A stretch of 30,133 bases of DNA, taken from positions 1-30,133 of the forward strand of contig JBEVGU010000099.1 of assembly GCA_040511595.1 (NCBI GenBank), given 5' to 3'. Both the position numbers and the translations under genes were made by a program. The notes under the pieces are model-generated. The model saw nothing but the letters and a program-made list of their open reading frames with translations. It did not search any database and was not told the DNA's origin. This document shows, in pieces, positions 17,824 to 25,891 of this stretch. Each line of letters begins with the position of its first letter. Position 1 is the first letter of the stretch. Source of the stretch: JAOUEA01 sp040511595 (GTDB lineage Bacteria; Actinomycetota; UBA4738; HRBIN12).

Positions 17824-19551
17824 TCAGGCGAAGATGATGCGGTAGAGGAAGAAGGCCGCCGGCGCCACGAAGAGCAGGGAGTCGATGCGGTCGAGCACGC
17901 CACCGTGCCCGGGCAGCACGCTGCCCATGTCCTTGATGCCGACATCACGCTTGACGAGCGACTCCGCGAGGTCGCCGAACGTCGCGGCCGCGGCCACCAC
18001 GAGCCCGAGCAACAGCGCCTCGATACGCCGTTCCTCGAAGGGGTCGACGAAGGATGTGACCAAGGTCACCGACACAACCACCGTGACGAGCGTGCCGATG
18101 ATCACGCCTTCCACGGACTTCTTCGGGCTCACCGTGGGCGCGAGCGGGGCCTGGAAGAACTGGCCGCCCCACACCGATCCGGCGAGGAACGCGGCGGTGT
18201 CGTACACGAACGTCAGGCCGATGACCGCGATCACGAGCGACGTGCCGCTTTCCCCCTCGAGCAGCACGAACAGGTAGCTCCCGAGCAGGGGCACCCAGGC
18301 GAGGTTCAGCACCGTGAGCCCGATGTTGGCCGTGACGTCCTTGCGGGTCGACGCTGGACCCGCCATGAACCACAGGAACGTGGCGGCCACACCGAGGGCG
18401 AACATGGCCAGCACGGCGCTCTCCCCCCGGAAGAATCCCGCGGCGAGCATGAGCGCCCCCGCGACGAGACCCACAGCGGTCGCCGGCTGACGGTGATGCT
18501 TGACCATCACGCCGAACAGTTCGCCCTGGGCGAGCAGCACGATGGCCCCCGCCAGCAGGCCGAAGAGCCAATCGCCGATCAGCAGCGAGGCGAGGGCGGC
18601 GATCGCGAGCACGCCCCCGGTCAGGAAGGCGGCCGGCACGTCGCGTTCGTCGGGCCCCGGCCCCCGCCGTTCGACGTCGGCGCCGATCTCGACCGCGCCA
18701 GGCTCCTGCCAGCTCGGGCCGCCGAGGCCCTCACCGCTCCCGACCATGACGGTCTCCGGAGCCTCTTCGGAGGAGAGATCGGAGAGGATGTCGTGCTCGA
18801 CCTCCTGGGCGTCGGGGTCGCTCCCGAGGGCGTCGGTGTCGGAACCGGCGACGACCGTGCCCTGCTCCTGCCAGCCGACCCCCTCGCCGGTGGCAGCGGG
18901 CGCCGTTCCGCCGAGGTCGGACTCCTCGCGCACCGAGGGCGCGAAGTACTCGGTGGCCTGCTCGAGATCCTGCTCATCGGGGGACTCGACGTCACCCATC
19001 AGTTCGTCGATGGTGGCGATGGGCTCGGTCTCGGTGCCGAGCGGCTCGTCGATGGCCGGTTCGTCCCCGATCAGCTCGTCGCCGACCACTTCCTCTTCCA
19101 CCGCGAACCCGTCGCCCTCGTCGCCGACGTCGCCTTCGAACAGGCCTTCCTGACCCGGCGTGGGTTCCAGAGCCTCCTCGCCCTGCACGACGTCGTCGCC
19201 CACGATGTCATCGGCGATGCCGTCTTCGTCGTCGGCGAGGGATGCAGCGTCACCCTCGTCGACACCGATGCCCTCGATCGTCTCGAGCACGGTCGTGTCG
19301 TACCAGTCCTCGTCGTCCTCGGCATCGTCGAGCTCGCCAGGCCGGTTCGACACCGGGGGTTCGTCCCCGGCCGAGGCCTGCGTGGGCGGGACCGCCCCCG
19401 GCTCGCCCGCGCGCACGGCCACGTGCTCCTCGCTCGGGGTCTCTCGGGCGCCGGAGGAGGCCGGCTCGTCCCACTCCACGTCCTTGATGGGTGCGAAGAA
19501 CTTGTCCAGATCCTCGAACAGGTCGTCGCCCTCGCGCTTGTCGTTGGCCAC
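17824..19551 (-). CDS. cdsA: phosphatidate cytidylyltransferase with long acidic N-terminal extension
   Basis: Makes CDP-diacylglycerol from phosphatidate and CTP for phospholipid synthesis. The catalytic part (about 305-575) is a multi-helix membrane domain of normal length with FVYDTAAF (Asp450), SPKKSVEG at 475-482 and the family signature near the C-terminus (SLVKRD, KDMGSVLPGHGG, LDRIDS, 531-557). Residues 1-304 are an unusually long Asp/Glu-rich, probably disordered extension with no known domain. It contains two related segments, WQEQGTVVAG (227-236) and WQEPGAVEIG (281-290). The GTG start shares one base with the frr TAG (TAGTG), with GGAGG just upstream, so the extension is genuinely in frame and translated. 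Actinobacterial CdsA proteins often have some N-terminal extension, but this one exceeds the enzyme in length. Confidence 0.93.
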   Translation of the reverse strand: MANDKREGDDLFEDLDKFFAPIKDVEWDEPASSGARETPSEEHVAVRAGEPGAVPPTQASAGDEPPVSNRPGELDDAEDDEDWYDTTVLETIEGIGVDEGDAASLADDEDGIADDIVGDDVVQGEEALEPTPGQEGLFEGDVGDEGDGFAVEEEVVGDELIGDEPAIDEPLGTETEPIATIDELMGDVESPDEQDLEQATEYFAPSVREESDLGGTAPAATGEGVGWQEQGTVVAGSDTDALGSDPDAQEVEHDILSDLSSEEAPETVMVGSGEGLGGPSWQEPGAVEIGADVERRGPGPDERDVPAAFLTGGVLAIAALASLLIGDWLFGLLAGAIVLLAQGELFGVMVKHHRQPATAVGLVAGALMLAAGFFRGESAVLAMFALGVAATFLWFMAGPASTRKDVTANIGLTVLNLAWVPLLGSYLFVLLEGESGTSLVIAVIGLTFVYDTAAFLAGSVWGGQFFQAPLAPTVSPKKSVEGVIIGTLVTVVVSVTLVTSFVDPFEERRIEALLLGLVVAAAATFGDLAESLVKRDVGIKDMGSVLPGHGGVLDRIDSLLFVAPAAFFLYRIIFA

Positions 19552-20111
19552 TAGACCTCCATGAGCTCCTGCTCCTTGTGGCCCTGGATCTCGTCGATCT
19601 CGGCCACGTGCCGGTCGGTCAGCTTCTGGAGCTCCTTTTCCCCCCGCACGAGATCATCTTCCGAGATGCCGCCCTCACGCTCAAGCTTCTCCATCTCTTC
19701 CTTCGCGTGGCGACGCACGTTGCGCACGGCCACTCGGCCCTCCTCGGCGCGCGCGTGGACCTGTTTCACCAGCTCCTTGCGGCGCTCCTCGGTGAGCGGC
19801 GGGAACGCCAAGCGGATCACCTGGCCGTCGTTCGAAGGGGTGATGCCGAGGTCGCTCGACTGGATCGCCTTCTCGATCGACCCGATCGCGGTCCTGTCGA
19901 ACGGCTGCACCACCAGCAGGCGCGGCTCGGGCACGTTGATCGACGCGAGCTGGTTCAGCGGCACGGGCGTGCCGTAGTACTCGACGTTCACGCGGTTCAG
20001 CACAGCTGGCGTCGCGCGCCCGGTGCGGATCGCGGAAAGCTCGTCCTTGAGGTGCGTGAGAGCCTGCTCCATCTTGTGGCCCGCGTCCTTGAGACTGGCG
20101 TCGATCGTCAT
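19551..20111 (-). CDS. frr: ribosome recycling factor
   Basis: RRF splits the post-termination ribosome with EF-G. The 186-residue product has normal length. It shows the long helices with KMEQALTHLKDELSAIRTGRA near the N-terminus, the domain II region YYGTPVPLNQLASI and PFDRTAIGSIEKAI, and the C-terminal helix with RNVRRHAKEEMEKLE. The ATG at 20111 follows the pyrH stop after nine bases, with AAGGAG as ribosome binding site. The stop overlaps cdsA by one base. Confidence 0.97.
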   Translation of the reverse strand: MTIDASLKDAGHKMEQALTHLKDELSAIRTGRATPAVLNRVNVEYYGTPVPLNQLASINVPEPRLLVVQPFDRTAIGSIEKAIQSSDLGITPSNDGQVIRLAFPPLTEERRKELVKQVHARAEEGRVAVRNVRRHAKEEMEKLEREGGISEDDLVRGEKELQKLTDRHVAEIDEIQGHKEQELMEV

Positions 20112-20120
20112 CGGACTCCT

Positions 20121-20849
20121 TCAGTGAACGAGCGTGCCGATGGGCTCGCCGTTGACCACCAGGCGGATGTTCCCTTCCTCGCGGAGGTCGAAGACGATGA
20201 TCGGCAGCTTGTTCTCCATGCACAACGAGATCGCGGTCGCGTCCATCACCTGGTACCCCTCCTTCAGCACCTCGACGTACTCGATCTCGTCGAAGCGCCG
20301 GGCCGCGGCGTCGATGACGGGGTCGGCCGTGTATACGCCGTCGACCTTGGTGCCCTTGAGCAGAGCGTCGGCACCGATCTCGAGGGCGCGCTGAGCCGCG
20401 CAGGTATCGGTGGAGAAGAACGGAACCCCCAGGCCGGCCGCAAAGATCACGACGCGGCCCTTCTCGAGGTGGCGGCTCGCGCGGAGCGGGATGAACGGCT
20501 CGGCGAGCTGCGTCATCGCGATCGCGGTCTGCACGCGCGTCGTGACATGGATCTTCTCGAGCGCGTCCTGCAAGGCGAGGGCGTTCATGACCGTGGCGAG
20601 CATGCCCATGTAGTCGGCGCGGTTGCGGTCGATGCCCGGGGCCTGCCGACCTCGCCAGATGTTGCCGCCCCCCACCACGACGGCGGTCTGCACCCCGAGA
20701 TCGATGACCTCGGCGAGCTGGCGCGCGATCAACGCGGTGGCGTCGGTGTTGATTCCGTACTCGGCGTCCGCAGGAGCGAAGGCCTCACCGGAGAGCTTCA
20801 GCAGCACGCGGCCGTAATGCGCCCGTGCGGTGCCTCCGTCGTCGGCCAT
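20121..20849 (-). CDS. pyrH: UMP kinase
   Basis: Phosphorylates UMP to UDP and belongs to the amino acid kinase fold; the family is typically hexameric with GTP/UTP control. The 242-residue product has LLKLSGEAF (16-24), VVVGGGNIWRGR (58-69) and the UMP-site loop FAAGLGVPFFSTDT. That loop follows the actinobacterial pattern (GAGxGxPxFSTDT) rather than the GGTGNPFFTTD of E. coli, which supports the taxonomic placement. VDGVYTADP follows. The ATG is preceded by GGGAGGGAG. The gap to tsf is 56 bases. Confidence 0.97.
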   Translation of the reverse strand: MADDGGTARAHYGRVLLKLSGEAFAPADAEYGINTDATALIARQLAEVIDLGVQTAVVVGGGNIWRGRQAPGIDRNRADYMGMLATVMNALALQDALEKIHVTTRVQTAIAMTQLAEPFIPLRASRHLEKGRVVIFAAGLGVPFFSTDTCAAQRALEIGADALLKGTKVDGVYTADPVIDAAARRFDEIEYVEVLKEGYQVMDATAISLCMENKLPIIVFDLREEGNIRLVVNGEPIGTLVH

Positions 20850-20905
20850 GCGCTCCCTCCCTACGGCCTGCCTCCAGTCCGAGGCCTGCCCGGTCGCCTG
20901 AGACC

Positions 20906-21556
20906 TTACGACGCCTCGCCGCCCGCCGTCGCCTCTTCGGGCTCGCGCTCGCCGCCTTCCCCCAGCTTGAATCGGGCGAACCGGCGTACCGCGATGCGCT
21001 CACCGACCTTGGCCGACGTCTCGTCGAGCAGCTGTTGCACCGTCTTCGAGTCGTCCTTCACGTAGGGCTGCTCGAGCAGCACGTTGTCCTTGAAGTAGGC
21101 GTTCAGCTTGCCCTCCACGATCTTGTCGATCACGTGCTCGGGCTTGCCGGACTCCTTGGCCTGCACCTGGGCGATGTGCCGCTCCTGGTCGAGCTCGGAG
21201 GGGGGCACCTCGTCGCGGCTCAGGAACCGGGGGGCCGACGGGCTCGCGATGTGCAGCGCTATGTCCTTCACGAGCCGTTTGAAGTCGTCGGTGTTCGCGA
21301 CGAAGTCCGTCTCGCAGTTCACCTCGACCAGCACGCCAACCGTGTTGTTGAAGTGCACATAGGCGTCGACGAGCCCCTGGTTGGCCGCGCGGGTAGCGCG
21401 CTTGGCGACCGAGGCCTGCCCCCGCTCGCGGAGGATCTCGGCGGCACGGTCGAGGTCCCCCCCCGACTCGATCAGCGCCCGCTTGCAGTCCATCATGCCC
21501 GCGCCGGTGGCATCGCGGAGCTGTTTGACCTCGGCGGCGGTCGGCGAGTAGCTCAT
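20906..21556 (-). CDS. tsf: elongation factor Ts (short form)
   Basis: Nucleotide exchange factor for EF-Tu. The 216-residue product begins with the UBA-like domain containing LRDATGAGMMDCKRAL (13-28) and has the EF-Tu contact motif CETDFVA in the core. At about 200 residues of ordered sequence it is the short type with one core subdomain, closer in size to the Thermus protein than to E. coli EF-Ts (about 280). The last 15 residues are Glu/Gly/Ala-rich. The ATG overlaps the rpsB TGA (ATGA). Confidence 0.97.
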   Translation of the reverse strand: MSYSPTAAEVKQLRDATGAGMMDCKRALIESGGDLDRAAEILRERGQASVAKRATRAANQGLVDAYVHFNNTVGVLVEVNCETDFVANTDDFKRLVKDIALHIASPSAPRFLSRDEVPPSELDQERHIAQVQAKESGKPEHVIDKIVEGKLNAYFKDNVLLEQPYVKDDSKTVQQLLDETSAKVGERIAVRRFARFKLGEGGEREPEEATAGGEAS

Positions 21557-22659
21557 GCGGGCTCCTGAGGGGTGTCGGGCACCGCGGCCGCGACGGCTTC
21601 CACCGGCTCGGCCACGACTACGTCCTCGGGGGTCCCGCTCGCGCCCTCGGGCGCCTCGGAGGGCTCACGCGTCTCCTCGGTGCCGGCCTCGAACGGCTCG
21701 GCGCTCCCGGTGGCCTCCGGGTTCTCGGTCTCCTCGGCGCCCTCCGCGCTCACCGCGCTCTCCGCGGTCTCAGCGCCATCGGTGGCCCCCTCGCCCTCGG
21801 GTGCTGGCGCCTCGGGAGCATCGGGCTCGAAGACCGTGCTCGCGGCGATCTTGGCCGCGTCCTCCGCCGACGGGGTCTCGGATTCCTCCACGCGCGCGGG
21901 GGCGGCCGTCGAGCGCGGTCCGGCGGCCGCCGGCGCGGCCCTGCGGGCGGTGACGCGCTCGACGTCCTCGTCCTTGGCCATGCCGTAGCCCTCCGCGAGG
22001 GCATCGGCGATCACGCGCGTCACGAGACTCACGGCCCGGATCGCGTCGTCGTTGCCCGGGATCACGAAGTCGACCTCGTCGGGGTCGCAATTCGTGTCGA
22101 CGATCGCGATCACGGGGATGCCGAGCTTGCGAGCCTCGTTCACCGCGATGTGCTCTTTCTTCGTGTCGATCACGAAGACCGCGTCGGGGAGCCGCTCGAG
22201 GTCCTGGATGCCGCCCAGGTTGCGCGTGAGTTTGTCGCGCTCGTGGCGCAGGCGGATGGCTTCCTTCTTGGGCAGGAAGTCGATCGCGCCCGTGCGCTCC
22301 ATCTCGTGCAGCTCACGCAGGCGCAGCAGCCGCTTCGAGATCGTCGTGAAGTTCGTGAGCATGCCGCCGAGCCAGCGGTGGTTCACGTACGGCATGCCGA
22401 TGCGGATCGCGTGATCCTGCACGACCTCCTGGGCCTGCTTCTTCGTGCCGATGAACAGCACGATGCCGCGACGGCGGCCGAGGCCCTGCACGAACTCGTG
22501 GGTCTCCTCGAGCCCCGAGAGGGACTTCTCGAGGTCGATGATGTAGATGCCGGAACGCTCCCCGTAGAGGAAGCGTTGCATCTTCGGGTTCCACCGGCGT
22601 GTCTGGTGGCCGAAGTGCACGCCCGCCTCGAGGAGCTCCCGCCTGGTGACGACAGGCAC
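21553..22659 (-). CDS. rpsB: 30S ribosomal protein S2 with long acidic C-terminal tail
   Basis: S2 binds late in 30S assembly and helps anchor S1 where present. Residues 1 to about 225 are a normal S2 with LLEAGVHFGHQTRRWNPKM (9-27), NHRWLGGMLTN and IPVIAIVDTNCDPDEVDFVIPGNDDA. Residues about 228-368 are an Ala/Glu/Pro/Thr-rich tail, strongly acidic and probably disordered. The core is about as long as typical S2, so the tail is an addition of about 140 residues. The GTG start has a very strong ribosome binding site (AAGGAGG, five bases upstream). A candidate promoter predicts a leader of about 120 bases. Confidence 0.97.
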   Translation of the reverse strand: MPVVTRRELLEAGVHFGHQTRRWNPKMQRFLYGERSGIYIIDLEKSLSGLEETHEFVQGLGRRRGIVLFIGTKKQAQEVVQDHAIRIGMPYVNHRWLGGMLTNFTTISKRLLRLRELHEMERTGAIDFLPKKEAIRLRHERDKLTRNLGGIQDLERLPDAVFVIDTKKEHIAVNEARKLGIPVIAIVDTNCDPDEVDFVIPGNDDAIRAVSLVTRVIADALAEGYGMAKDEDVERVTARRAAPAAAGPRSTAAPARVEESETPSAEDAAKIAASTVFEPDAPEAPAPEGEGATDGAETAESAVSAEGAEETENPEATGSAEPFEAGTEETREPSEAPEGASGTPEDVVVAEPVEAVAAAVPDTPQEPA

Positions 22660-22664
22660 GGGTG

Positions 22665-22671
22665 CCTCCTT
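22665..22671 (-). promoter_or_regulatory. rpsB ribosome binding site
   Basis: AAGGAGG on the minus strand, five bases before the GTG at 22659, is a full match to the anti-Shine-Dalgarno sequence and confirms the GTG start. Confidence 0.75.
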
Positions 22672-22729
22672 CTCGGTTTTCTGTCCTCCGCCCGGATCGT
22701 TCCGTCGACGGCCCGGCCACGAGTGGCGC

Positions 22730-22752
22730 GGGACCCCCGTCGATGCGGTCCC
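22730..22752. other. inverted repeat in the rpsB leader
   Basis: GGGACC (22730-22735) and GGTCCC (22747-22752) can form a six-base-pair stem with an 11-base loop in the predicted rpsB leader. A perfect ten-base palindrome, CCGTCGACGG, lies at 22702-22711. S2 is known to repress its own mRNA in some bacteria through leader structure, so these may matter, but six-pair stems are common in GC-rich DNA. Confidence 0.3.
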
Positions 22753-22777
22753 CGGACGTGTGAGCTCGGCGCGGTGC

Positions 22778-22795
22778 GCCGGCGCCGGCAGTCTA
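22778..22795 (-). promoter_or_regulatory. candidate rpsB promoter with adjacent palindrome
   Basis: TAGACT (22795-22790) is a good -10 hexamer on the minus strand, just after the end of the upstream membrane-protein gene. The perfect 12-base palindrome GCCGGCGCCGGC (22778-22789) abuts it and covers the expected transcription start near 22783. The -35 region is unclear. The rest of the 151-base gap between the two genes is the leader described separately. Confidence 0.4.
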
Positions 22796-22810
22796 GCAGC
22801 GCCGCTTCGG

Positions 22811-23785
22811 TCAGCGGCGGCGGCCCCGATCGGGTCGCGCGCGTGGAGCAGGCTCGGGCACCTCGTCGGCCACCGAGAGATATCGGAAGGCGACCGTGGC
22901 CTGCATCACCAGATGCAATAGGTTCGCGACGAGCACGATCACCCACGCGCTGACTGCCGGGTTGACCCCCAGCTGGGAGCCCGGCTTGCTCGGCACGACG
23001 AGCAGGGCGATCGACGCGATCACGTAGATCGCGGAGAGCGTGAGGTTGCCGGCTCCCGGCATGCGCGCCGCGCGCACCGAACGCCCCATGGCCTCGGAGA
23101 GCCGGCGACGCTCGTCGACCGCGATCACCGGTGCGAAGCTCAGCAGGTAGACGCCCCCCACCAGGGCCGCCATCTGGATCAGGAGCCCGAAGGCCGGCCC
23201 GAGCGCCGGCCCGAGCAGGCTCGCGAGGGTCAGCAGCCCAACGCCGCCGATGTTGACCGCGAGCGTCACCGGCAGCGCCCCCAGCGCGCGCATGAACGTC
23301 CATCGTCCAACCGAGCCGCCTCGCAGCACGTCGACGATCATGGCCACGAGCACGGCTTGCACGATCGCCCTGAAGGCGACGAACCCGAGGATCGCGATGA
23401 ACCCGCCCTGCAGGCCGAACAGCGAGGTCGACAGGCTCGCGTCGAAGCTCGTGCCGACCGGAGGCAGGGCCAGGGCGTTCAAGAACAGCGCGAACGGTCC
23501 CTCGTACCCGAGGGCGAGCGCGCCCAGCCATTCGAGGACGACGACCGCCACGCCGGCCATCGCGATCACCGGCGTACCGGCCACGGTGACGATGCCCCTG
23601 GCGAGCGAGGATCGGATGCTCGGCATCGAGTGCGAGCCCGCCGCTCGGGGAGCGAAAAGAGAGTCGAGCAACCCACGTCGGCGCGGGGACACAGGCTCGG
23701 AGCGCTCGGGCGCGCGGTACGCGGCGCTCCGCGCTGTCTTCCCGTCGTTTCGGCGCTGGTTGCGGCGCTTGTTCTGGTTCGTCAC
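22811..23785 (-). CDS. six-helix membrane protein of unknown function
   Basis: A 324-residue integral membrane protein. A strongly basic N-terminal region (1-60, with KRRNQRRNDGK and PRRRGLL) is followed by about six hydrophobic segments near 66-90, 127-152, 166-190, 196-222, 246-265 and 277-300, and a short basic tail. The loop VIAVDERRRLSEAMGRSVRAA (220-240) resembles the loop of membrane families related to the DUF975 or GDPD membrane domain; this is a weak impression, not an assignment. By the positive-inside rule the N-terminus is cytoplasmic. The GTG start overlaps the TGA of the propeller gene (GTGA), so the two are made together and may form a complex. Confidence 0.8.
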   Translation of the reverse strand: MTNQNKRRNQRRNDGKTARSAAYRAPERSEPVSPRRRGLLDSLFAPRAAGSHSMPSIRSSLARGIVTVAGTPVIAMAGVAVVVLEWLGALALGYEGPFALFLNALALPPVGTSFDASLSTSLFGLQGGFIAILGFVAFRAIVQAVLVAMIVDVLRGGSVGRWTFMRALGALPVTLAVNIGGVGLLTLASLLGPALGPAFGLLIQMAALVGGVYLLSFAPVIAVDERRRLSEAMGRSVRAARMPGAGNLTLSAIYVIASIALLVVPSKPGSQLGVNPAVSAWVIVLVANLLHLVMQATVAFRYLSVADEVPEPAPRARPDRGRRR

Positions 23786-25347
23786 CGCGTGGGGTCCTCT
23801 TCGTCGTCTTCCCAGGGGTCGCGGATGGGCACGCCATCGTCATCGGGCCCGCCGTCGGCGCTGCCGGCGTCGTCCGGGAACGCCGGTCCCATGCGCGAGG
23901 CGAGCGCCCGGCCGAGCAGCAGGACCAGCGCGAGCAGGGGGATCGCCACGACGGCCATGGCCCCGAGCATCGGGACGAGGGCCAGTGTGGTCGGCGAGGG
24001 CTCACGGACCAAGGTGCCGGCGGGGTCGTGCTCGAACGCCACGAATCCGTTCTGCGCGCCTCCGCTGACGGCGATGAGGCGCTCGCCCGCGACCGCCATG
24101 GCTCTGATCGGGGACCCATCGGCGACCCCCCGCCACACGAGCTCGCCGGTCGCGACCTCAATAGCGGCGAGCTCGCCGTCGATCGTCGGCACGATCAGAT
24201 GGTCCCCCACGAGCACCGGGACGGTGCGGAGCACGATCGAGTTCTGCGCGAAGTCCCAGCGCTGTTCGCCCGAGGCGGCATCGAGGGCCCGGGACTGGCC
24301 GCGAGGATCGGTCACGTAGACCGCGCCTCCCGCGACCACGGGCGGGGCCGCCACGTCGAACGCGGAATCGAGACGTTGCGACCAGATCTGCTCACCGGTG
24401 CCGGCGGCGAGCGCGACCACCGAGGTCTCCGATAGCCCCGTGAATACCGCGTGCACGGCGGAATCGGCGACGGACGGAGCCGATACGATCGAGGCAGCGC
24501 CGGTCGGTTCGTACCGCCAGCGCACCTCGCCGGTCGCCTGGTCGATGGCGGCGAGGACCGGGGGCGTCTCACCATCGCCCTGCAGGCCTGCGAAGACGAG
24601 CCCGTCGGACGCGGCGAGCGAGGTCACGAGCTGCCCGTCGAGATCGCGCTGCCACGCGACGGTTCCGTCGGCGAGGTCGACGCCGACCACGGTGCCCCCG
24701 TTCAGGCCGACGAACGCCCGGTCGCCCTCGACCGTCACGCCGGAGCGACTCACCCCGTCGAGCGGCACGGGCGGCCACAGTTGCCGCTGCGACTCCACGT
24801 CGAGCGTCGCCAGCTCGGAGTCGAACACCTGCCCGTCGTCGCCGGGCGCACCCGGTGAATCGCTCGGACCGGCCGAGGGGGTCGCAGGGGACGGCGACTG
24901 GGTGGTCGCGCCCGGCGCGGCAGGAGGTCCCGCACCCCAGCCCTGCGTGTAGACGAGGACATCGGCCCCTCGGACGCTCGCGACGGCCCCGGGGACCGAC
25001 GGGCCGAGATCGCGGTCGACGGAGAACGACGGTTCACCGGACTCGACGTCGACAGCCACCACGTGCTCGGGGCCCACCGAGATGGCCAGGTCGCCCGCGA
25101 TGACCGGTGCGGACAAACCGAATCGCTCGTCGGGGCCTTCGGGCGCCACCGATGTCTCCCATGCTCGGCGGTACGGGGGCTCCGGTCCCGTCTCGCTCGC
25201 CCCCGCCCTCGCGGGGCCACCCTGGAACTCCCCCCACGTCGAGGAAGCCTGGGCGAGGGCGGTGGCACCCATCGAACCGGGCAGGAGCAGCGTGAGAGCG
25301 GCGAACAGGGCGCCGACGGGTGCGGATGGGCTGCGCAAAGCCGCCAC
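23782..25347 (-). CDS. exported membrane-anchored PQQ-type beta-propeller protein
   Basis: A 521-residue protein with a signal peptide (about 1-32) and a beta-propeller of PQQ/BamB type whose blades carry motifs such as VVGVDLADGTVAWQRDL, LAAIDQATGEVRWRY and LDAASGEQRWDF. One blade is interrupted by a Pro/Ser/Gly-rich linker (about 139-173). A single transmembrane helix (about 455-482) precedes a short acidic cytoplasmic tail ending in EDDEEDPTR. No PQQ enzyme motif is seen, so this is more likely a scaffold or binding protein. The GTG at 25347 lies 24 bases after the M23 stop; it has no clear ribosome binding site and a -10-like TACGAT abuts it, so the exact start is uncertain. The stop overlaps the membrane protein gene by four bases. 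Confidence 0.85.
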   Translation of the reverse strand: MAALRSPSAPVGALFAALTLLLPGSMGATALAQASSTWGEFQGGPARAGASETGPEPPYRRAWETSVAPEGPDERFGLSAPVIAGDLAISVGPEHVVAVDVESGEPSFSVDRDLGPSVPGAVASVRGADVLVYTQGWGAGPPAAPGATTQSPSPATPSAGPSDSPGAPGDDGQVFDSELATLDVESQRQLWPPVPLDGVSRSGVTVEGDRAFVGLNGGTVVGVDLADGTVAWQRDLDGQLVTSLAASDGLVFAGLQGDGETPPVLAAIDQATGEVRWRYEPTGAASIVSAPSVADSAVHAVFTGLSETSVVALAAGTGEQIWSQRLDSAFDVAAPPVVAGGAVYVTDPRGQSRALDAASGEQRWDFAQNSIVLRTVPVLVGDHLIVPTIDGELAAIEVATGELVWRGVADGSPIRAMAVAGERLIAVSGGAQNGFVAFEHDPAGTLVREPSPTTLALVPMLGAMAVVAIPLLALVLLLGRALASRMGPAFPDDAGSADGGPDDDGVPIRDPWEDDEEDPTR

Positions 25348-25371
25348 ATCGTAAACGCCGACGCGAGACCC

Positions 25372-25881
25372 TCACGCCGCCAGGGGCGCCAGCCGGATCA
25401 AAGCGCTCACGTCGAGCGCGCTCAGGTAGTCGAGCGGATCGACGTAGGCGTCGTCGAGCCGAACGCCGAGATGAAGACTAGGCATCGGGCCGCCGGCGTG
25501 ACCCGGGCCCGTGAGCGCGATCGGCTGGCCGCTGGCCACCGGGTCGCCGCGGCGGACCATGAGCGAGGAGAGCCACGAGTACGTGGACTCGAGCCCGCCG
25601 CCGTGGACGATCGTGAGGAACAGGTGCCCGCCGACGGGTCCGGCGAACGCGACCACGCCGTCGGCCGAGGCCACGACCTCGGAGCCGACAGGGGTCGCGA
25701 TGTCGATGCCTCGGTGCCCGGACCCGAACGGGGACGCCGGAGGGTCGAACCCCCTGATGACCGGGCCGGTGACCGGCCAACCCCACGTGCCCGCCGCCCC
25801 TGCGGGCGCCGGCATCGCCGTGAGGACGCAGACTGTCGTAAGGCACGCGAGCACGAGACGCATCGGGAACACGGACGTCAC
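25372..25881 (-). CDS. exported M23/LytM-fold protein, probably lacking peptidase activity
   Basis: A 169-residue exported protein with a signal peptide (to about residue 29) and one M23 domain. Zinc-type ligands are present: His56 and Asp60 in GHRGID, and His138 in SLHLGV. However, the first His of the usual HxH is Ser136, and the His of the usual YxHL is Trp103 (YSWL). These two histidines are the catalytic ones in LytM, so the protein is probably a cell-wall binding or regulatory LytM factor. An M23 protein just upstream of rpsB is a known actinobacterial arrangement, and I recall similar substitutions in that subfamily. The start is GTG 25881; an ATG at 25863 gives an equally good signal peptide. 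Confidence 0.85.
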   Translation of the reverse strand: MTSVFPMRLVLACLTTVCVLTAMPAPAGAAGTWGWPVTGPVIRGFDPPASPFGSGHRGIDIATPVGSEVVASADGVVAFAGPVGGHLFLTIVHGGGLESTYSWLSSLMVRRGDPVASGQPIALTGPGHAGGPMPSLHLGVRLDDAYVDPLDYLSALDVSALIRLAPLAA

Positions 25882-25891
25882 GCTAGGGCTG

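Noticed and set aside
17746..19554. Open frame of 602 codons opposite cdsA
   Set aside because: It mirrors the acidic CdsA extension; the minus-strand reading has a proper start, coupling to frr and a recognised enzyme domain.
22383..24161. Open frame of 592 codons on the minus strand across rpsB and its upstream region
   Set aside because: It runs out of frame through two real genes and the rpsB promoter, with Arg/Ser-rich shadow composition.
25372..25881. Active M23 endopeptidase
   Set aside because: Both catalytic histidine positions are occupied by other residues (Trp103, Ser136).
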